Below are positions 34,786 to 43,381 of a stretch of 64,000 bases of DNA, piece by piece. The notes under the pieces were generated by a model, which saw only the letters and a program-made list of their open reading frames with translations, was not told the origin of the DNA and searched no databases. The stretch's first letter is position 1. Every line of letters begins with the position of its first letter. The stretch covers positions 1-64,000 of the forward strand of contig PLCM01000021.1 in the NCBI GenBank assembly GCA_003134765.1. The letters run 5' to 3'. A program made the translations under genes and the position numbers. This DNA is from Spartobacteria bacterium. Its GTDB lineage: Bacteria; Verrucomicrobiota; Verrucomicrobiia; Chthoniobacterales; UBA10450.

Positions 34786-36375
34786 CTACGGCCGCCGCTG
34801 GTTCGACGGCGGCGGCGGCGGTTTCACCGCCCGCAGCTCCATCTCCATCTTTTTCAACAACGCCGAGGCCGGCGCATCCGGAACGATCCGCAGGACGCCT
34901 CTGATAAGATCGAGCGCGCGTTTCGCCTTGTTTTGCTTCGCCAGGGCATCGGCCTCGTGGAGAACCGTCCGCAGAATGTCGTCGCGCTTCACATAAGTTG
35001 TTCGCGCCAGATCGAAACATCCCGCGGCGCCGACATAATTCTCCGCGGCCGCTTCGAGCAGGCCCACGTCTTCCAGCATCGGCGCATTGCGCGTCCGCGC
35101 GGCGAACTGCTTTGCCGCCGCGCGAAATTCTGCCGCCGGGAGCGCACTGTTCTTCACCGCAAAATCGTGGTAAGCCCTCCAATCCGACGACGCCTTTTCC
35201 GCCTCGCGTTTTTCCTCCAGCCCGAGCCATGCCGCGTACGGCCGGTAGAGGGGATCGCCCACCATGACCGACATCCAGGAGAGAGTCTGCACCGACATGT
35301 AGGCGCTCTCGGCAAACGTAAATCCGTGGAGCAGCCGGTCGTTGAAAACATCCAAGTGCGCGGTCAGCTGGAGATACGGCTCGTAAACGTTGCCGATCGT
35401 CGCAGCCGCGCCTTTCGCCAAAAGCGGGCCAGCCCAGTTCGCATTCTCGTCGTGCAACGTGCTGGCGCTAAAGGAATGGATGTGCACGGCCACGGCGCCC
35501 CGCGCGAACTGGAAATCGGGCTGGGTAAATGGACCCGCCACCGTCGGGGCATACCATCCATAATAAAGCGCGCAATCTGTCATCGGATAGCTGTTGGGGA
35601 AAATCTCCGGCGTGTCCTCGTAAATGAGCGGGACTCCCACTTTGTGCAGTTGGTCCCGAATTTCAGCCAGCCAGCGATCGCCGACACCCAAACCGGGCGC
35701 CGAATTGTGCGCGCTATCTATGTAAGCGCGACCCCAAAGACCGGTCCTCTCGACTTCAACAGCATCGTTGATCATTCGCCGCACGGTCGCGACCTCCGGC
35801 GCGTCGAGCCGGCAAACGAGCAGAATGGCCGAGTTGTCGACTTCAGAGATGGCGCGGTAACTCTGAAAATAAGGGTTCGCGAGGGCCCCCGAAATCTGGT
35901 CGGAAAACGCACCCAGCGCCGCGACCTCGGAATCGACCGCAGCATCATTGCGATTCCCGATCGGCGGCCCACCTGGCTTGTCTCCCGGGTAATTGGAGGC
36001 CGCTCGAATTTTTAGCGGCATCCCCTTCACCATCGCCACAAAGCGGATGGAATTACTCGCCACCGTGATGGGGCCGCCACGCGGCTCGTTCAACGTCCAC
36101 CAATTCCGCTCCACGAAAACGGCGCGGAGCGGATCGCGAATCATCGTGTCGTATTCATCACGTCCGATCTCTTCCGTCTTGGAAACGCTCAGGCCGACGA
36201 GATGATCGCGGGCGATGCCGCGCTTCTGCGCATAGAATTTTGCCAGCTCGACCGACTCGGGAACGTCCTTGTTGAAAACAACAATCGTCGCCGGCGCCAG
36301 CGGCTTCTCCGCGAATGCCGGCGTCGAGACGCAAGCGAAGAACAGTAACCAGGGCCCGGGCCGGAGCAGATTCAT
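34786..36375 (-). CDS. TIGR03790 family protein
   Basis: The protein has 529 residues. A signal peptide (PGPWLLFFACVSTPAFAE) is followed by the family's typical opening, VVFNKDVPESVELAKFYAQK, then GLSVSKTEEIGRDEY, FVAMVKGMPLKIR, ILLVCRLDAPEVATVRRMI and CALYYGWYAPTVAGPF. The last 130 residues are Ala/Glu-rich helices, perhaps TPR-like. Family members occur in Verrucomicrobiota, Planctomycetota and Acidobacteriota and have no established function; the fold hints at a protease-like or caspase-like domain, which is speculation. It follows the MBL hydrolase gene by one base on the same strand. Confidence 0.85.
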   Translation of the reverse strand: MNLLRPGPWLLFFACVSTPAFAEKPLAPATIVVFNKDVPESVELAKFYAQKRGIARDHLVGLSVSKTEEIGRDEYDTMIRDPLRAVFVERNWWTLNEPRGGPITVASNSIRFVAMVKGMPLKIRAASNYPGDKPGGPPIGNRNDAAVDSEVAALGAFSDQISGALANPYFQSYRAISEVDNSAILLVCRLDAPEVATVRRMINDAVEVERTGLWGRAYIDSAHNSAPGLGVGDRWLAEIRDQLHKVGVPLIYEDTPEIFPNSYPMTDCALYYGWYAPTVAGPFTQPDFQFARGAVAVHIHSFSASTLHDENANWAGPLLAKGAAATIGNVYEPYLQLTAHLDVFNDRLLHGFTFAESAYMSVQTLSWMSVMVGDPLYRPYAAWLGLEEKREAEKASSDWRAYHDFAVKNSALPAAEFRAAAKQFAARTRNAPMLEDVGLLEAAAENYVGAAGCFDLARTTYVKRDDILRTVLHEADALAKQNKAKRALDLIRGVLRIVPDAPASALLKKMEMELRAVKPPPPPSNQRRP

Positions 36376-36376
36376 T

Positions 36377-37177
36377 CTACAACTCCAGTTTCAATCCGTC
36401 GTAGGCCATGCCTACGCCTGCTGGGAGTTCGGCTTCGGCCGCTTGTGGCAGCTCGTGGCAAATGTGGGTGAACAGCGTTCGCCCGGGCCGCACTTTGGCC
36501 GCTACCGCCAACGCCTGCGCGACGCTGAGATGCGTCGGATGCGGTCTGTGTCGCAGCGCATCGATGATCAAAACCTCCACCTCGAAAATCTCGCGCGCAA
36601 TTTCATCGGGCACGGCGCTGCAATCGCTCAGGTAGGCGACGAGTTTGCCGTTATCTCGCGAAAAAAGGTAACCGTTCACAGTCGATCTGCCATGCGGCAC
36701 CGGCAAAGGTGTGATCGTGGTTTCGCCAAGTCGGAATGGACCATCGATGATGTGGGGCACCGGAACGAGATAGCCCGGGAAACGGTTAAGGCCGTTAAAG
36801 GCAAACTCATAGACCCGCGCGAGATCGCTCATGGTTTCGGCCGAAGCATAAACCGGGATCGATCCGAGATCGTACGAATAGCGGCGAAGATCGTCGAACC
36901 CCATGATGTGGTCGGTGTGGGAATGCGTGAAAACGACCGCATCCAGGCGCCGGATATTCTCGCGCAAGGCCTGGGTGCGAAAATCAGTTCCGGTATCGAC
37001 AACCCACGCGCACTCGGGAGTCTCGACGTAGATTGACGAGCGCAAACGCTGATCGCGCGGATCCGGCGAGTGGCAAACATCACAATCGCACCCAATCGTC
37101 GGCACGCCCTGGGAAGTGCCGGTCCCGAGAAAGGTCAGGCGAAGTTGAGAGTTGAGAGTTGGGAGTTGAGAGTTCAA
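36377..37177 (-). CDS. MBL-fold metallo-hydrolase (PhnP-like)
   Basis: The protein has 266 residues. Motifs are LTFLGTGTSQGVPTIGCDC, a Cys pair (CDCDVC) as in PhnP-type phosphodiesterases, the metal site HSHTDHIMGFDDLR, VPHGRSTVNGYLF, AYLSDCSAVPDE and HRPHPTHLSVAQAL. The likely reaction is hydrolysis of a cyclic or linear phosphodiester; substrate unknown. The first 12 residues (MNSQLPTLNSQL) are encoded by the GAGAGTTGAGAGTT repeat, so the start codon lies in repeat DNA. I found no other convincing start. TIGR03790 follows one base after its stop codon. Confidence 0.88.
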   Translation of the reverse strand: MNSQLPTLNSQLRLTFLGTGTSQGVPTIGCDCDVCHSPDPRDQRLRSSIYVETPECAWVVDTGTDFRTQALRENIRRLDAVVFTHSHTDHIMGFDDLRRYSYDLGSIPVYASAETMSDLARVYEFAFNGLNRFPGYLVPVPHIIDGPFRLGETTITPLPVPHGRSTVNGYLFSRDNGKLVAYLSDCSAVPDEIAREIFEVEVLIIDALRHRPHPTHLSVAQALAVAAKVRPGRTLFTHICHELPQAAEAELPAGVGMAYDGLKLEL

Positions 37178-37221
37178 AACTGAGCAGTTCTCTCAACCAA
37201 CAACTCTCAACTCTCAACTTC
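37141..37221. repeat. Short-phrase inverted repeat, GTTGAGAGTTGAGAGTT
   Basis: The stretch at 37141-37161 and its exact reverse complement at 37201-37221 bracket further copies of GAGAGTT (to 37174). The element sits between the divergent MBL and recN genes, covers the MBL start codon and stops 9 bp before the recN start. Confidence 0.85.
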
Positions 37222-37230
37222 TTCCCCAAA

Positions 37231-38895
37231 ATGCCCGCCACGCTCAATCTTCTGCGCATTAAGAATCTGGCGCTCGTCGAGGATCTCGAATGGCAGCTCG
37301 CGCCGGGGTTTACCGCCATCACCGGGGAAACCGGCGCCGGAAAATCGATCATCATCGGCGCACTCCAGTTGCTCCTGGGCGAACGGACGGACAAGTCATT
37401 GATCCGGACCGGAACGGAGTCATGCACGGTTGAGGCGGTTTTCGAGGGCCATGATCTCACGCAGTTGAGTTCGCTGCTGCACGAATCGGGCGTCGAGACC
37501 AGCGAGAGCGAACTGATTGTGAAACGCAGCTTTTCGACGACCGGCACAAACCGTCAGTTCATCAACGGTTCGCCGACGACCCTTGCAGTTCTCAAGAATC
37601 TTGGCGACGAGCTGGTCGACCTCCACGGTCCCCACGATCATCAATCGCTTCTGTCGCCAGAACGGCAGCTCGCGCTTCTCGACGGGTACGCGCATACGGC
37701 GGAGACTCTCCGCGACTTCGAGCACGCCTACCGCAAATTGCAGGCGCTCCGCGCCGAAGAAGCGGCCTTGAGCACGGCCGAATCCGCCCGCGAACAGGAG
37801 ATCGATCTCCTCCGCCACCAAATCAATGAGATCACGAACGCCAACCTGAGTGTCGGCGAAGAGGAAGAGATCGCAGCCCGCTATCGGCTCGCCGCGAATA
37901 GCAAACGTCTGCTCGAGCTGGCGGGCTCGATCTCGCGCCGGCTTTCGGAAGCGGACGATTCGATTCTGTCGCAACTGGCTGAGACCCAAAGACTGCTACG
38001 CGAACTGGAGAAGATCGATCCGGACAAGGCAACGCTGGCCGAGGCGCACGCAGCGTGCGTCGTTGAGCTTTCCGAAATCTCGCGTTCGCTCGGGCAATAT
38101 GCCGAGCAGCTCGATCTCGACCCGGCCCAGCTGGCAGCATTGGAGGAACGGGTGAATCTTTTTGAAACGTTGAAGCGCAAATACGGCAGCTCGATCGCCG
38201 AGGTGATCGGGTTCGGCGAGCGCGCGGTTGAACGAATGCGAAAAATCGAGGGACGCGACGCCGAGTTGGAGCGTCTCATCCACGAGATCGACAGCGTGCG
38301 CGGCGACGTCGAGCGGATCGGACATGCGCTCCACAAAGCGCGGAGCAAAGCGGCGCCAAAGCTCGCTGAGAGCATTCGCGCCAATTTGCGCGATCTCGGT
38401 TTCCGCCAATCGGAATTCGAAACCAAACTGACCACGCTCGACCGGGCACGCACGACCGGGTTTGATGCCGTGGAATTGCTTTTTTCGCCAAATCCAGGCG
38501 AGCCCTTGAAGCCATTGCGGTTGATTGCTTCCAGCGGCGAGATCTCGCGCCTGATGCTCGCGATTAAATCGTCGCTCGCCGCGCAGGATGCGATTCCGCT
38601 CCTGGTCTTCGATGAAATCGACGCAAATGTCGGCGGTGAAATAGCAAATGCCGTCGGCGTGAAAATGCGAAAACTGGCGGCTGATCACCAGGTACTATGC
38701 ATCACTCACCTGCCCCAGGTAGCCGCCGCTGCCACGACGCAATTCGTCGTAACGAAGGAAGTCGTGCGGGGACGAACGCATTCGCGCCTTACGGAAGTCG
38801 GCGGAAAAGCACGCCAGGAAGAGATCGCGCGGATGCTGGGCGGAAAAAGCGAATCCGCTCTCAAGCACGCCGCGACATTATTGAAAGCGCGCTGA
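37231..38895 (+). CDS. recN: DNA repair protein RecN
   Basis: RecN is an SMC-like ATPase acting in double-strand-break repair. The protein has 554 residues from MPATLNLLRIKNLALVEDL, chosen over an earlier start inside repeat DNA. It has Walker A in AITGETGAGKSIIIGALQLLLG, a family segment GTNRQFINGSPTTLAVLKNL, ELVDLHGPHDHQSLL, long coiled-coil arms (about 160-345), the signature LIASSGEISRLMLAIK, Walker B LLVFDEIDANVGGEIA, and CITHLPQVAAAAT. All are standard for RecN. A complex palindromic repeat begins 9 bp after the stop codon. Confidence 0.96.
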   Translation: MPATLNLLRIKNLALVEDLEWQLAPGFTAITGETGAGKSIIIGALQLLLGERTDKSLIRTGTESCTVEAVFEGHDLTQLSSLLHESGVETSESELIVKRSFSTTGTNRQFINGSPTTLAVLKNLGDELVDLHGPHDHQSLLSPERQLALLDGYAHTAETLRDFEHAYRKLQALRAEEAALSTAESAREQEIDLLRHQINEITNANLSVGEEEEIAARYRLAANSKRLLELAGSISRRLSEADDSILSQLAETQRLLRELEKIDPDKATLAEAHAACVVELSEISRSLGQYAEQLDLDPAQLAALEERVNLFETLKRKYGSSIAEVIGFGERAVERMRKIEGRDAELERLIHEIDSVRGDVERIGHALHKARSKAAPKLAESIRANLRDLGFRQSEFETKLTTLDRARTTGFDAVELLFSPNPGEPLKPLRLIASSGEISRLMLAIKSSLAAQDAIPLLVFDEIDANVGGEIANAVGVKMRKLAADHQVLCITHLPQVAAAATTQFVVTKEVVRGRTHSRLTEVGGKARQEEIARMLGGKSESALKHAATLLKAR

Positions 38896-38904
38896 GGCAG
38901 CGGT

Positions 38905-39051
38905 TCTGGGGAGCGCAGGCTGCCAGCCTGCTCGTCTCGGCAGCCTGCCGAGACGCCCGGGTTGACCTGCGAATCCTCGAGAAGTGGCGCGCGTCGCAAG
39001 GTTGCCGGCAGGCTGCCGGCAACTGCAGGCTGGCAGCTTGCGCTCCCCGGA
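38905..39051. repeat. Complex palindromic repeat with four stems (GCAGGCTGCCAGCCTGC family)
   Basis: The outer arms at 38905-38931 and 39025-39051 pair with few mismatches and each hold a GGCTG-CCAGCC type hairpin. Between them are a perfect hairpin GTCTCGGCAGCCTGCCGAGAC region (38934-38954) and another, GTTGCCGGCAG-CTGCCGGCAAC (39001-39023). The element could fold into a cloverleaf. It lies between recN and the Spm fusion gene. Confidence 0.85.
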
Positions 39052-39099
39052 GCCGGACAAATCGCTTTTCGGCTACGTAGAGTCTGTGTAAAAACCGCT

Positions 39100-40467
39100 G
39101 TGCTGAATTACATCTGGCTCGCGCTCGTGGTCCTCGCTGTCGCGATCGGCGGGTGGAATAATCGACTGAGCGAGGTGACGGCCGGCGCGTTCGACGGCGC
39201 GAAGACCGCAGTGACAATCGCGCTGGGGTTGATCGGGATTATGGCCCTCTGGCTGGGCGTGATGCGGCTGGCGGAACGAGCCGGGTTGGTGCAACGGATC
39301 GCGCGCGGTTTGCGCCCAATCATGCGGCGTCTCTTTCCCGATGTTCCGCCGGAACATCCCGCGATGGGTTCGATGCTGATGAACATGGCGGCCAACATGC
39401 TCGGGCTCGGGAATGCTGCCACGCCCCTCGGCTTGCGCGCCATGCGCGATCTCGAACGCCTTAATCCCCGGCCCGGGGTCGCTTCGAACGCGATGTGCAC
39501 GTTCCTCGCGATCAACACCGCATCCGTGCAATTGATTCCCACGACCGCCATCGCGCTGCTTGCGGCGGCAGGGTCGGCGCGTCCGACGGCTATCGTGGGC
39601 ACTGCGCTCCTCGCCACACTCTGCGCCGCCACCGTCGCGATTACCTCGGCCAGGCTTTTGGAGAAGCTGCCATTCTTTCGCCTGCCTGAAACCAGCCCTG
39701 TAGCCGGGGTCGGCGACCCCGGCCGAGATACCGCGGTCACAGCGGGGATCAGCGATCCTGGGTCCACCCAGCCGGCAGAAGTTCCTGATAACGTCATCGC
39801 CGTCGAGCCGCGCGGCTGGCGGCGCTTCCTCCCATTCCTCCTCGTGCTCTTCTTTCTTGGCCTTTTCGTCCGTCTGGTTTTTCCAGGCTGGTTCAATCTT
39901 CCCGCCGACCCGAATACCGTGGCGCAAAACGCTTTCGTTCGCAGCGTCAACACGCTTTCAATTCTGGCGATCCCATTTCTGCTCAGCTTCTTTCCAGTCT
40001 ACGCGGCGACGCGCCGCATCAAGGTTTACGAAGAATTCGTCGAAGGCGCCAAGGAAGGGTTCGGCGTGATTCTGAAAATCATTCCGTTCCTGGTGACAAT
40101 GCTGGTGGCGATCAGCATGTTCAAGGGCGCCGGCGGGATCGATCTCCTCACCCGGCTGCTCACGCCCGTTTTGACGCCGCTCCAGTTTCCCCCTGACCTC
40201 CTCCCGCTGGCGCTGATGCGGCCGCTCAGCGGCAGCGCGACGCTCGCCCTGCTGACTGACATCATTCATCGGCTGGGGCCGGACAATATAGTCAGTTTGA
40301 TGGCGGCAACGATCTATGGCAGCACCGAGACAACGTTTTATGTCGCGGCCGTTTACTTCGGATCGGTCGCCGTGAAGCAAACCCGCCATGCGATCCCGGC
40401 CGGTTTGCTGGGCGATTTGGCCGGGGTTATTGCATCGGTCGTCATCTGCCGGGTGGTTTTTGCCTAG
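39100..40467 (+). CDS. SpmA-SpmB fusion, nucleoside-recognition (Gate) membrane protein
   Basis: The protein has 455 residues from a GTG at 39100 (V/M-LNYIWLALVVLAV); no ATG is available without running into repeat DNA. The first half matches SpmA (LMNMAANMLGLGNAATPLGL, ASNAMCTFLAINTASVQLIP). The second half matches SpmB (EEFVEGAKEGFGVILKIIPF, LMRPLSGSATLALLTDI, YGSTETTFYVAAVYFG). In Bacillus these two proteins are needed for spore-core dehydration; here no sporulation genes are seen, so the role is unknown, perhaps solute or nucleoside transport. Residues about 200-224 are encoded by an inserted palindromic repeat placed exactly between the two halves. Confidence 0.88.
   Translation: MLNYIWLALVVLAVAIGGWNNRLSEVTAGAFDGAKTAVTIALGLIGIMALWLGVMRLAERAGLVQRIARGLRPIMRRLFPDVPPEHPAMGSMLMNMAANMLGLGNAATPLGLRAMRDLERLNPRPGVASNAMCTFLAINTASVQLIPTTAIALLAAAGSARPTAIVGTALLATLCAATVAITSARLLEKLPFFRLPETSPVAGVGDPGRDTAVTAGISDPGSTQPAEVPDNVIAVEPRGWRRFLPFLLVLFFLGLFVRLVFPGWFNLPADPNTVAQNAFVRSVNTLSILAIPFLLSFFPVYAATRRIKVYEEFVEGAKEGFGVILKIIPFLVTMLVAISMFKGAGGIDLLTRLLTPVLTPLQFPPDLLPLALMRPLSGSATLALLTDIIHRLGPDNIVSLMAATIYGSTETTFYVAAVYFGSVAVKQTRHAIPAGLLGDLAGVIASVVICRVVFA
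39697..39770. repeat. Palindromic repeat inserted in-frame in the Spm fusion gene
   Basis: GCCGGGGTC-GGC-GACCCCGGC (39703-39723) is a perfect 9-bp stem with a 3-nt loop. It is preceded by CCTGTA and followed by a looser second hairpin, GGGGATC-AGC-GATCCTG (39743-39760). It translates to a Gly/Asp/Pro-rich linker (AGVGDPGRDTAV, AGISDPGST). Confidence 0.8.
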
Positions 40468-40591
40468 ACGCTTCCTCTCCCTCTAACGCTCCCCCTTGAT
40501 CTTGCTCAGAATCAGAGGAAGAGTGCTCGCTCCGCTCGCGTAATTTTTCCCTCGCCAGCGACCTAACAGATTTCCTATCGTCCGCCTGCAC

Positions 40592-41773
40592 ATGATTCAG
40601 CGCGATTATCTCATCATCGGTAGCGGCATTGGCGGCAGCAGTGCTTGCGAAAGTATCCGTAAGTACGACAAGCGGGGCTCGGTCACACTCGTCGGCGCTG
40701 AAACCTTTCATCCTTACAAGCGCTGGATGCTCTCGAAGAGTTTTTTGCGCGACAAGATCGCGCCCCTTAAAAAGATGCCGGTCCTGGACCCGCACTGGTA
40801 CGACAAACACAAGATCGAGACGCGCTTCGCGGCGATGGTGACGCAGATCAATATCGACCGACGGCTCGCCGTGCTGGGCAATGGCGAGACAATCGAGTTC
40901 AACAAGGCCTGCCTGGCGATGGGCAGCCGTCCCGTGCGCCCGCCGGTGGCCGGCGTTGGACTGGGCAATGTGATTTATCTCCGGACCGTCCGGGATGCTC
41001 TGGCCCTGCGCGAGATGGCGTCGCTGGAAAAGGCGATCGTCGTGGTGGGCGGCGGACTGCTCGCCTGCGAAGTGGCTTCGAGTCTGCGCCAACTGAAATT
41101 CAAGGTGAGCATGATGCATCGCAATGCCTACCTTTTGAATCGCTATCTCGATCCCGAGACTGGCGCGTGGATTACTTCGTATTTCGAAAAGCACGGTGTC
41201 ACGCTCCTGCTCGGCGAAAGCCTGAACGGGTTCGAAGGCAAAACGGTCCTGCGTAACATCCAGACGAAGAGCGGCAATCGGATCGCGGCCGGCGTGGCAG
41301 TGGTGGCATGCGGCGCGGAGCCAAATCTCGAGCTCGTGCGCAACACACCCCTCTCCGGCCCGCACGGCTCACCGGTGAGCGAGTACCTGGAAACGGAAGA
41401 AAAGGGAATCTACGCCATCGGCGACCTCGCTTTTTATCCCGACCGGATCATGGGTGGGGTCCGCCGGCAGACGCACTGGGAAAATGCCCGCGAGCAAGGG
41501 ATCGTGGCCGGCGCGAACATGACGGGCAAAAAGCGAATTCGCTATGAACAGGTCCCGTACTTCTGGACCGAGATGTTCGATTTGAAAATGGATTTCGTGG
41601 GCGATTTCAGTTTACCGCCGACCCGGATGAGTCTGAAGGGCACATACGCGAAGAGAAAATTCGCGGTGCGCTACTATCAGGGTGAAAAACTGCGCGCGCT
41701 CCTCCTTTGCCAGGCGACGCCGCGCGAAGTGGACGCGGCCAGAACAGAGCTGCGGACGGCGCTTGGAAAGTAA
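40592..41773 (+). CDS. FAD-dependent pyridine-nucleotide-disulfide-type oxidoreductase
   Basis: The protein has 393 residues. The N-terminal FAD site is YLIIGSGIGGSSACESIRKY. A second nucleotide-binding fold shows IVVVGGGLLACEVASSLRQL, and the FAD-closing motif reads EKGIYAIGDLAFY. There is no redox-active CxxC or CxxxxC pair, so it resembles ferredoxin/rubredoxin reductases or the oxygenase-coupled reductases (and mammalian AIF) rather than disulfide reductases. The C-terminal 80 residues carry TEMFDLKMDFVGDF, matching the reductase C domain. The electron partner is unknown. It stands alone after the Spm fusion. Confidence 0.88.
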   Translation: MIQRDYLIIGSGIGGSSACESIRKYDKRGSVTLVGAETFHPYKRWMLSKSFLRDKIAPLKKMPVLDPHWYDKHKIETRFAAMVTQINIDRRLAVLGNGETIEFNKACLAMGSRPVRPPVAGVGLGNVIYLRTVRDALALREMASLEKAIVVVGGGLLACEVASSLRQLKFKVSMMHRNAYLLNRYLDPETGAWITSYFEKHGVTLLLGESLNGFEGKTVLRNIQTKSGNRIAAGVAVVACGAEPNLELVRNTPLSGPHGSPVSEYLETEEKGIYAIGDLAFYPDRIMGGVRRQTHWENAREQGIVAGANMTGKKRIRYEQVPYFWTEMFDLKMDFVGDFSLPPTRMSLKGTYAKRKFAVRYYQGEKLRALLLCQATPREVDAARTELRTALGK

Positions 41774-41779
41774 AGCGCC

Positions 41780-42259
41780 CTAGCGGGCGTAATCAGGGAT
41801 TTCCAGCGCGGGATTCTTTACCGAAACCAATTTCCAGTCCCAGGGCCAGGTAGCTCCGCGCTGCCACTCGAATTCAAACGGGCTGTCGAGCGAGTTCACC
41901 CCGTGCTGGATAAAATCGGCGAATTCACCCGAGCCTTTGACGGTAATCTTCGCCGTCCAATACCCATGGCCTGCTTCGGTGCGGCTGGAAGGAAAGCTCG
42001 ATTCGATCCGGGCATTTGGGAGGGCGCGTAAAACCTCCCGCAGCCGATCGAGCAAAAGCGCGCGGTCATTTCCCCACCGGTCTTGATAATCGTTGCTGAC
42101 AAATTCACCCACGGCTTTCCAATCTTTTTTCTCGATCTCCTCCAGGAAATGGAGGCTGTGCAGCACAATCTGGCGATGCGGCTGCCAAAGCCGCACGAGA
42201 CAAATACCCCAGATCACGGCGACGACGAGACCCGCATAAAATCCGTTTCGAAAATTCAC
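41780..42259 (-). CDS. Membrane-anchored protein of unknown function, NTF2-like
   Basis: The protein has 159 residues. One N-terminal membrane anchor (about 5-24, GFYAGLVVAVIWGICLVRLW) is followed by a soluble domain with FLEEIEKKDWKAVGEFVSND, LDRLREVLRALPNARIE and a terminal beta stretch ending WPWDWKLVSVKNP. The helix with KDW...V...VS and the late W-W-W strand suggest an NTF2/SnoaL-like cone fold. No catalytic residues can be named. It is convergent with the oxidoreductase, 6 bp apart. Confidence 0.7.
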   Translation of the reverse strand: MNFRNGFYAGLVVAVIWGICLVRLWQPHRQIVLHSLHFLEEIEKKDWKAVGEFVSNDYQDRWGNDRALLLDRLREVLRALPNARIESSFPSSRTEAGHGYWTAKITVKGSGEFADFIQHGVNSLDSPFEFEWQRGATWPWDWKLVSVKNPALEIPDYAR

Positions 42260-42388
42260 GTGATAGGGTGGGAGAGGTTCCGCCTCCGCTCAACCGCACA
42301 AAAAAACGAGACGCGCGCCGGGCTGATTCGGGTTGACTCCGAGGCCCGCTAGGGGCATGAACCGTGCTGACTCAAAGGACTTTTCTTC

Positions 42389-42478
42389 ATGTTAACAATC
42401 GGCTCATTTGCGGTCGCGGTTTTTGCGGTGCTGGGTTGCGTTTTCTGGGCCTGCCGCAACGATCGCGACGAAACCTGA
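42389..42478 (+). CDS. Candidate 29-residue single-span membrane protein
   Basis: An ATG at 42389 opens a 29-codon frame ending in TGA at 42476. The product has one hydrophobic helix (MLTIGSFAVAVFAVLGCVFW) and a charged tail (ACRNDRDET). AAAGGA at 42374-42379 lies 9 nt upstream, one of the better ribosome-binding sites in this window. It sits 15 bp before the receiver-protein gene on the same strand, so the two may be co-expressed. No homology can be claimed at this length. Confidence 0.5.
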   Translation: MLTIGSFAVAVFAVLGCVFWACRNDRDET

Positions 42479-42493
42479 TCACGTCTCCCCCTT

Positions 42494-43285
42494 ATGCTGG
42501 ATCACGAAGACTTGAAGTGGATCGCCACCACTTCCACTGAGCTCAATTCGATGCTGCAACAGATCTCGCGCTACGCGGATCTCGCCCGGCAGCATAAGGG
42601 CGAATATAATTACATCGAGATGCTCGGCGAGCGGGTCGAGCTGGCTTCGAAAACAGCGCAGGCCCTTTTTGATCGGGTCACGTCCCGGATCCTGGAAGGG
42701 AGTTCGCCTAAAACCGCACCGGACCCTTCGCGTCCACCGGAATTCAAAGTAGTTCGATCGCCGAACGAACCGACATCGAAAACGCGGGCGGCGCCGGAAA
42801 AGCCTGCCGCGCGCCCCAAAACCGGCGGCGCCGAAAATAAAAAGGCCCCGGCCAAAAGCGGAGCAATCCCGGCCAACATCCCAGTGCTCAACCCGAAGGG
42901 AAACCGCGAGTTGATTCTTCTGGTCGACGACGAAACGGAGATCGCCGAACTGGCCTCGACGATGCTGACCGATGAAGGGTACCGGGTGATTCTGGCGCGC
43001 GATGGCTTCGAAGCGCTGAAAATCTACCAGCAGATCGGCCACCAGATTGGCCTGGTCATTCTTGATTTCTTTCTCCCGGTCATGGACGGGGACGCTGTTT
43101 TTGACGAATTGCGAGCGTTAAACCCGGAAGTGGCCGTGGTCTTAAGCAGCGGGTTCGCGGAACAAAGCAAATTGGGGGCAATGCTGGCCCAGGGCCTTAA
43201 GGGTTTTATCCCGAAGCCGTACACAGCCGAAAAGCTCCTCGAGCAGGTCCGCTCCACGATAGACGCCGCCCGCCTTTCGGGCTGA
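42494..43285 (+). CDS. Response-regulator receiver protein with helical N-domain
   Basis: The protein has 263 residues. The N-terminal 70 residues are helical (LKWIATTSTELNSMLQQI, then SRYADLARQHKGEYNYIEML), resembling a histidine-kinase dimerisation helix without an ATPase domain. A disordered Pro/Lys/Ala linker spans about 75-133. The receiver domain (about 140-258) has VDDETEIAELA, phosphoacceptor Asp191 in LVILDFFLPVMDG, VVLSSGF and Lys in FIPKPYTAEKLLEQV. There is no output domain. It lies just upstream of the two pilT genes, so control of twitching motility is plausible but unproven. No partner kinase is nearby. Confidence 0.85.
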   Translation: MLDHEDLKWIATTSTELNSMLQQISRYADLARQHKGEYNYIEMLGERVELASKTAQALFDRVTSRILEGSSPKTAPDPSRPPEFKVVRSPNEPTSKTRAAPEKPAARPKTGGAENKKAPAKSGAIPANIPVLNPKGNRELILLVDDETEIAELASTMLTDEGYRVILARDGFEALKIYQQIGHQIGLVILDFFLPVMDGDAVFDELRALNPEVAVVLSSGFAEQSKLGAMLAQGLKGFIPKPYTAEKLLEQVRSTIDAARLSG

Positions 43286-43381
43286 GAAGCGAAACGCCGA
43301 CGACAGTAGGTCGGGCCGGGCCTTCTCCGCGGGGCAAACCTCCGTCGGTGGCACTGATTTAGCTTTAAAGTGGCCGCGCCC

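Noticed and set aside
34555-36015. A 486-codon plus-strand frame
   Set aside because: It starts inside lpxA, runs through an inverted repeat and is antisense to the TIGR03790 gene; it is Arg-rich and motif-free.
37141-37221. Possible CRISPR array or other spaced direct repeats among the short-phrase regions
   Set aside because: The units are only 7-12 bp, tandem without spacers, and arranged as inverted halves. No cas gene is present anywhere in the window.
40471-40521. CTTCCTCT and AGAGGAAG as a terminator after the Spm fusion gene
   Set aside because: The arms are 8 bp with a 35-nt loop and no T-run follows, so the structure is too weak to claim.
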